Shown in pieces: positions 61,819 to 64,000 of a stretch of 64,000 nucleotides of DNA (positions are counted from its first letter, which is position 1; each line of letters opens with the position of its first letter). Source of the DNA: Microbacterium sp. (GTDB lineage: Bacteria > Actinomycetota > Actinomycetes > Actinomycetales > Microbacteriaceae). A model generated the notes under the pieces. The model had not been told where the DNA came from and ran no database searches. It saw only the letters and a program-made list of their open reading frames with translations. The translations under genes were made by a program, and so were the position numbers. The stretch spans positions 186,001 through 250,000 of the forward strand of contig NZ_JAPSIY010000001.1 in NCBI RefSeq assembly GCF_031178445.1, given 5' to 3'.

Positions 61819-62611
61819 ACGGATCCCTCGGCTCGGCGATCTCCTTGACTTCGGAGGGCTCGATGCGCAGGGTGCCGTCGGCGTCCGCGCGAACGGTGCC
61901 GGTGACCTCGATCCACTGACCGGTGGCGTATCCGCCCTGCGAATCCGCTGACGCGAGCGGGAGCGATGCCGGCTGCGCATCGATCACGCAGTGCGTGATG
62001 ACCATCCGGGTGAGGTTCAGCCCGCCGGCATCCGACGGGGTCACGAATCCGGTGAGCGTCACAGCCGCGCCGTCGTAGGTCTCGGGCCGGGTGGCGGTGG
62101 CGAACGCGCTGGCCCACTCTCCGACGCCGAAGGTGGTGGTGTCGGCGACGCCGAGCGTCACGTCGTCGGCGCCGGCGAACAGAGCGGTGGTCTCGCCGGC
62201 GCGCGACATCGCCAGCTCGGCCGACAGCGACGCCGGCGGCAGCACGAGGGCGGCGAGCACCACGCCGGAGGCGATCACCCCGCCGCTGACTGTGGCTGCG
62301 GCTCCCAGGCTGCGGCGACGCGATGCGGCGGCATCCGTTTCCGCGGTGCCGTGGTCCGTGGTGCCGTGATCGTGATCGTGCTCCTGCTCGGCACCAAGCG
62401 GAAGCGTGCACGACCAGATCGCGGCGATGATCGTCAGAGCCGCAGCGGCACACGCGAACCACACTGTCTCGGGACTGACGTACAGGGTGAGCCGGCCGGT
62501 CAGGCCGAGGCCGAGCGTGACGACCGCCACGATCGTCGCCAGGCCCACACCCAGCCATCGGGAGCTCAGAGCTCGGAGGCGAGCGGAGGACGGGTCGCGG
62601 GGGTCAGCCAA
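61808..62611 (-). CDS. TIGR03943 family putative permease-associated protein
   Basis: The 267-residue protein has two N-terminal and one middle membrane helix, a His-rich loop (EQEHDHDHGTTDHGTAE), and a soluble C-terminal domain with a Cys in VITHCVID, a hallmark of TIGR03943. It always accompanies a UPF0718 permease, here upstream with 8-bp overlap. The His loop suggests metal traffic. Confidence 0.85.
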   Translation of the reverse strand: MADPRDPSSARLRALSSRWLGVGLATIVAVVTLGLGLTGRLTLYVSPETVWFACAAAALTIIAAIWSCTLPLGAEQEHDHDHGTTDHGTAETDAAASRRRSLGAAATVSGGVIASGVVLAALVLPPASLSAELAMSRAGETTALFAGADDVTLGVADTTTFGVGEWASAFATATRPETYDGAAVTLTGFVTPSDAGGLNLTRMVITHCVIDAQPASLPLASADSQGGYATGQWIEVTGTVRADADGTLRIEPSEVKEIAEPRDPYEY

Positions 62612-63650
62612 GGACGTTCACCCCCAGCCCGATCGCGCAAGAGGTGAGCACCACGACGCCGACCACGCCGGCGAGAATCCGAGCCGTGAACGTCGTGCGC
62701 AGCAGAGCGAGCATCTTCACGTCGACGAGCGGCCCGACGAGCAGGAAGGCGATGAGAGCGCCCGACGAGAACGTCGAGGCGAACGACAGCGCGAAGAAGG
62801 CGTCGACGTTCGAGCAGATCGCCACCGTCATGGCCAGTGCCACCATCGCAACGATCGAGAGCACGGGATTCGAGCCCACCGCCAGAAGCACGTCTCGCGG
62901 CACCAGCACCTGCACCGCCCCGGCAAGCGCCGAACCGATCACCAGTGCCGGCATGACTGCGCGCAGCTCGATGAGGAACTGGGTGAGGCTGCGCCGCACC
63001 GGCGTGCCGGGCTCATGCGCGACGTGCGCGCAGGTCGCGACGAAGCGCTCGGTGAGCATGCCCTCCTGATCGGCGCGGCGGCTGTATATCCAGCCGATGA
63101 GGTTGGCGATCAGGTAGCCGCCGACGAGACGGGCGACGAGGATGCCGCCGTCCCAGCCGAACGCGGCGTGGGTGGTCAGGATGACGATCGGATTCACGAT
63201 CGGCGCGGCGATGAGGAACGTCATCGCCTCAGCCGGTGCGAGTCCGCGCATCATCAGGCCGCGGGCGAACGGCACGTTTCCGCACTCGCACACGGGGATG
63301 AACATGCCCAGCAGCGAGAGCACGGCGCGGCGAGCCCAGGCGTTGCGCGGCAGCCAGCGCTGCACGGCATCGGCGGGCAGCCACACCTGCACGACGATCG
63401 ACAGCACGACGCCGAGGATCACCCAGGGCAGCGCCTCGATGAGCACGCTCAGCGCGAGGGTGAGCCCGTCCTGCGCGCGGGTGGGCAGCGAGGCGGCGAA
63501 CAGCGTCGGTGCGAGCTGATCGATGAGCACGAGCACCGCCACGACGGCGGCGCCGATGCCGAGCGCCGCTGACACCGGCAGGCGACGGCTCGCCTGCCGA
63601 CGCGAAGCCGTGGCCGCGCGGGGCGCCTCCTGCTGCGGGGCAGTCGTCAC
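62604..63650 (-). CDS. UPF0718 (DUF318/YraQ-like) permease
   Basis: The 348-residue protein has about eight helices and the conserved GMFIPVCECGNVPFARGL segment, whose Cys pair (CEC) is typical of the family, plus AICSNVDAFFALSFA. Substrate unknown; metal or sulfur-species transport has been proposed for relatives. The GTG start at 63650 overlaps the stop of the Fur-family gene (GTGA). Confidence 0.87.
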   Translation of the reverse strand: MTTAPQQEAPRAATASRRQASRRLPVSAALGIGAAVVAVLVLIDQLAPTLFAASLPTRAQDGLTLALSVLIEALPWVILGVVLSIVVQVWLPADAVQRWLPRNAWARRAVLSLLGMFIPVCECGNVPFARGLMMRGLAPAEAMTFLIAAPIVNPIVILTTHAAFGWDGGILVARLVGGYLIANLIGWIYSRRADQEGMLTERFVATCAHVAHEPGTPVRRSLTQFLIELRAVMPALVIGSALAGAVQVLVPRDVLLAVGSNPVLSIVAMVALAMTVAICSNVDAFFALSFASTFSSGALIAFLLVGPLVDVKMLALLRTTFTARILAGVVGVVVLTSCAIGLGVNVLG

Positions 63651-64000
63651 TCCGCTTCTCCCGCGGGGGCGGCATCTGCGAGACCCGATCCTGTGCCGTC
63701 GGCGCCGGCCGCACCGGCATCCTGACGGTTGGCGCAGGTGGCGCACAGGCCGAAGATGTCGACAACATGCTCCGCGTCGCGGAAGCCGTGCAGAGCGGCA
63801 GTGCGCTTGGCCCACTGCTCGACGTCCTTCGCCTCGATCTCGACGGTCAGTCCGCAGGAGCGGCAGATGAGGTGGTGGTGGTGCTCCTGCGTGATGCAGG
63901 CGCGGTACAGCGCCTCGCCCTCGGGGCTCTGCAGCGAGTCGGCCTCGCCGGACGCCGCGAGTCCGGCCAGAGCGCGATAGACGGTCGCCAGGCCGATGCC
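63647..64000 (-). CDS. Fur family metalloregulator (Fur/Zur), C-terminal part, cut by the window edge
   Basis: The frame is open from base 64000 to the stop at 63647 (117 residues). It shows the end of the winged helix (IGLATVYRALAGLAASGEAD), the metal-binding EHHHHLICRSCG and the second zinc pair CATC. A short Ala/Gly-rich tail follows. It is translationally coupled to the permease and probably controls it; zinc or iron specificity cannot be decided here. The start lies outside the window. Confidence 0.92.
   Translation of the reverse strand, partial: GIGLATVYRALAGLAASGEADSLQSPEGEALYRACITQEHHHHLICRSCGLTVEIEAKDVEQWAKRTAALHGFRDAEHVVDIFGLCATCANRQDAGAAGADGTGSGLADAAPAGEAE

Overview
The window is high-GC actinobacterial chromosome. 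The family assignments, the HspR-type (HAIR) operators in front of dnaK, the seven-iron ferredoxin/FprA pair, the zinc-ligand-free S14/L33/L28 ribosomal proteins and the very frequent GGATGC/GCATCC hexamers all fit a Microbacteriaceae genome, most likely Microbacterium or a close relative. The genus is an inference from style, not from a search.

Layout. 1-1.3 kb: 5' part of dnaK (minus strand) with two HAIR operators. 1.5-13.7 kb: an assimilatory sulfate-reduction locus on the plus strand, holding a sirohydrochlorin chelatase, then sir-cysH-cysD-cysN, a sulfonate-type ABC transporter, cobA (siroheme), fprA, fdxA and a thioredoxin-reductase-like flavoprotein. Start and stop codons overlap at nearly every junction. 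The locus covers sulfate activation, reduction to sulfide, siroheme synthesis and electron supply. 13.7-24.9 kb: mixed housekeeping and unknown genes, including a DUF222/HNH protein, a HIT protein, a RIO kinase, a 900-residue secreted beta-helix protein, a TOPRIM protein, an Atg22-like transporter and a TetR/hydrolase divergent pair with a double palindromic operator. 24.9-33.6 kb: two divergent histidine-bearing MarR regulators, an AraC/MFS pair, dcd, and an ABC transporter followed by a two-component system.

33.7-39.8 kb: a compact integrated element in the 3' end of tRNA-Gly(CCC). A perfect 50-bp direct repeat (33730-33779 and 39774-39823) bounds it. It carries a tyrosine integrase, an excisionase-like protein, a winged-helix protein, a terminase-small-subunit-like protein, several small orphan genes in one translationally coupled operon ending in a strong terminator, and a DUF4238 cargo gene beside the tRNA end. 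No capsid, portal, large terminase, tail or lysis gene is seen. This combination suggests a phage satellite (PICI-like) and is the most interesting object in the window.

39.8-53.8 kb: a racemase, a GH114 lipoprotein, CorA, a CopC-like protein, an EamA exporter, a beta-lactamase-fold lipoprotein with altered catalytic motifs, a PIF1-like helicase, a CopD-CtaG fusion, HU, a DUF559-type gene flanked by two copies of a palindromic repeat, and the rpmB-rpmG-rpsN operon. 53.9-59.4 kb: a sugar ABC importer divergent from an oxidoreductase and a LacI regulator. 59.4-64 kb: 3-methyladenine DNA glycosylase, a propeller-like membrane protein, a TIGR03943/UPF0718 permease pair and a Fur-family regulator cut by the window edge.

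Many genes show an actinobacterial -10 hexamer (TANNNT) only 6-7 nt before the start codon and no ribosome binding site, so leaderless transcription appears common here.
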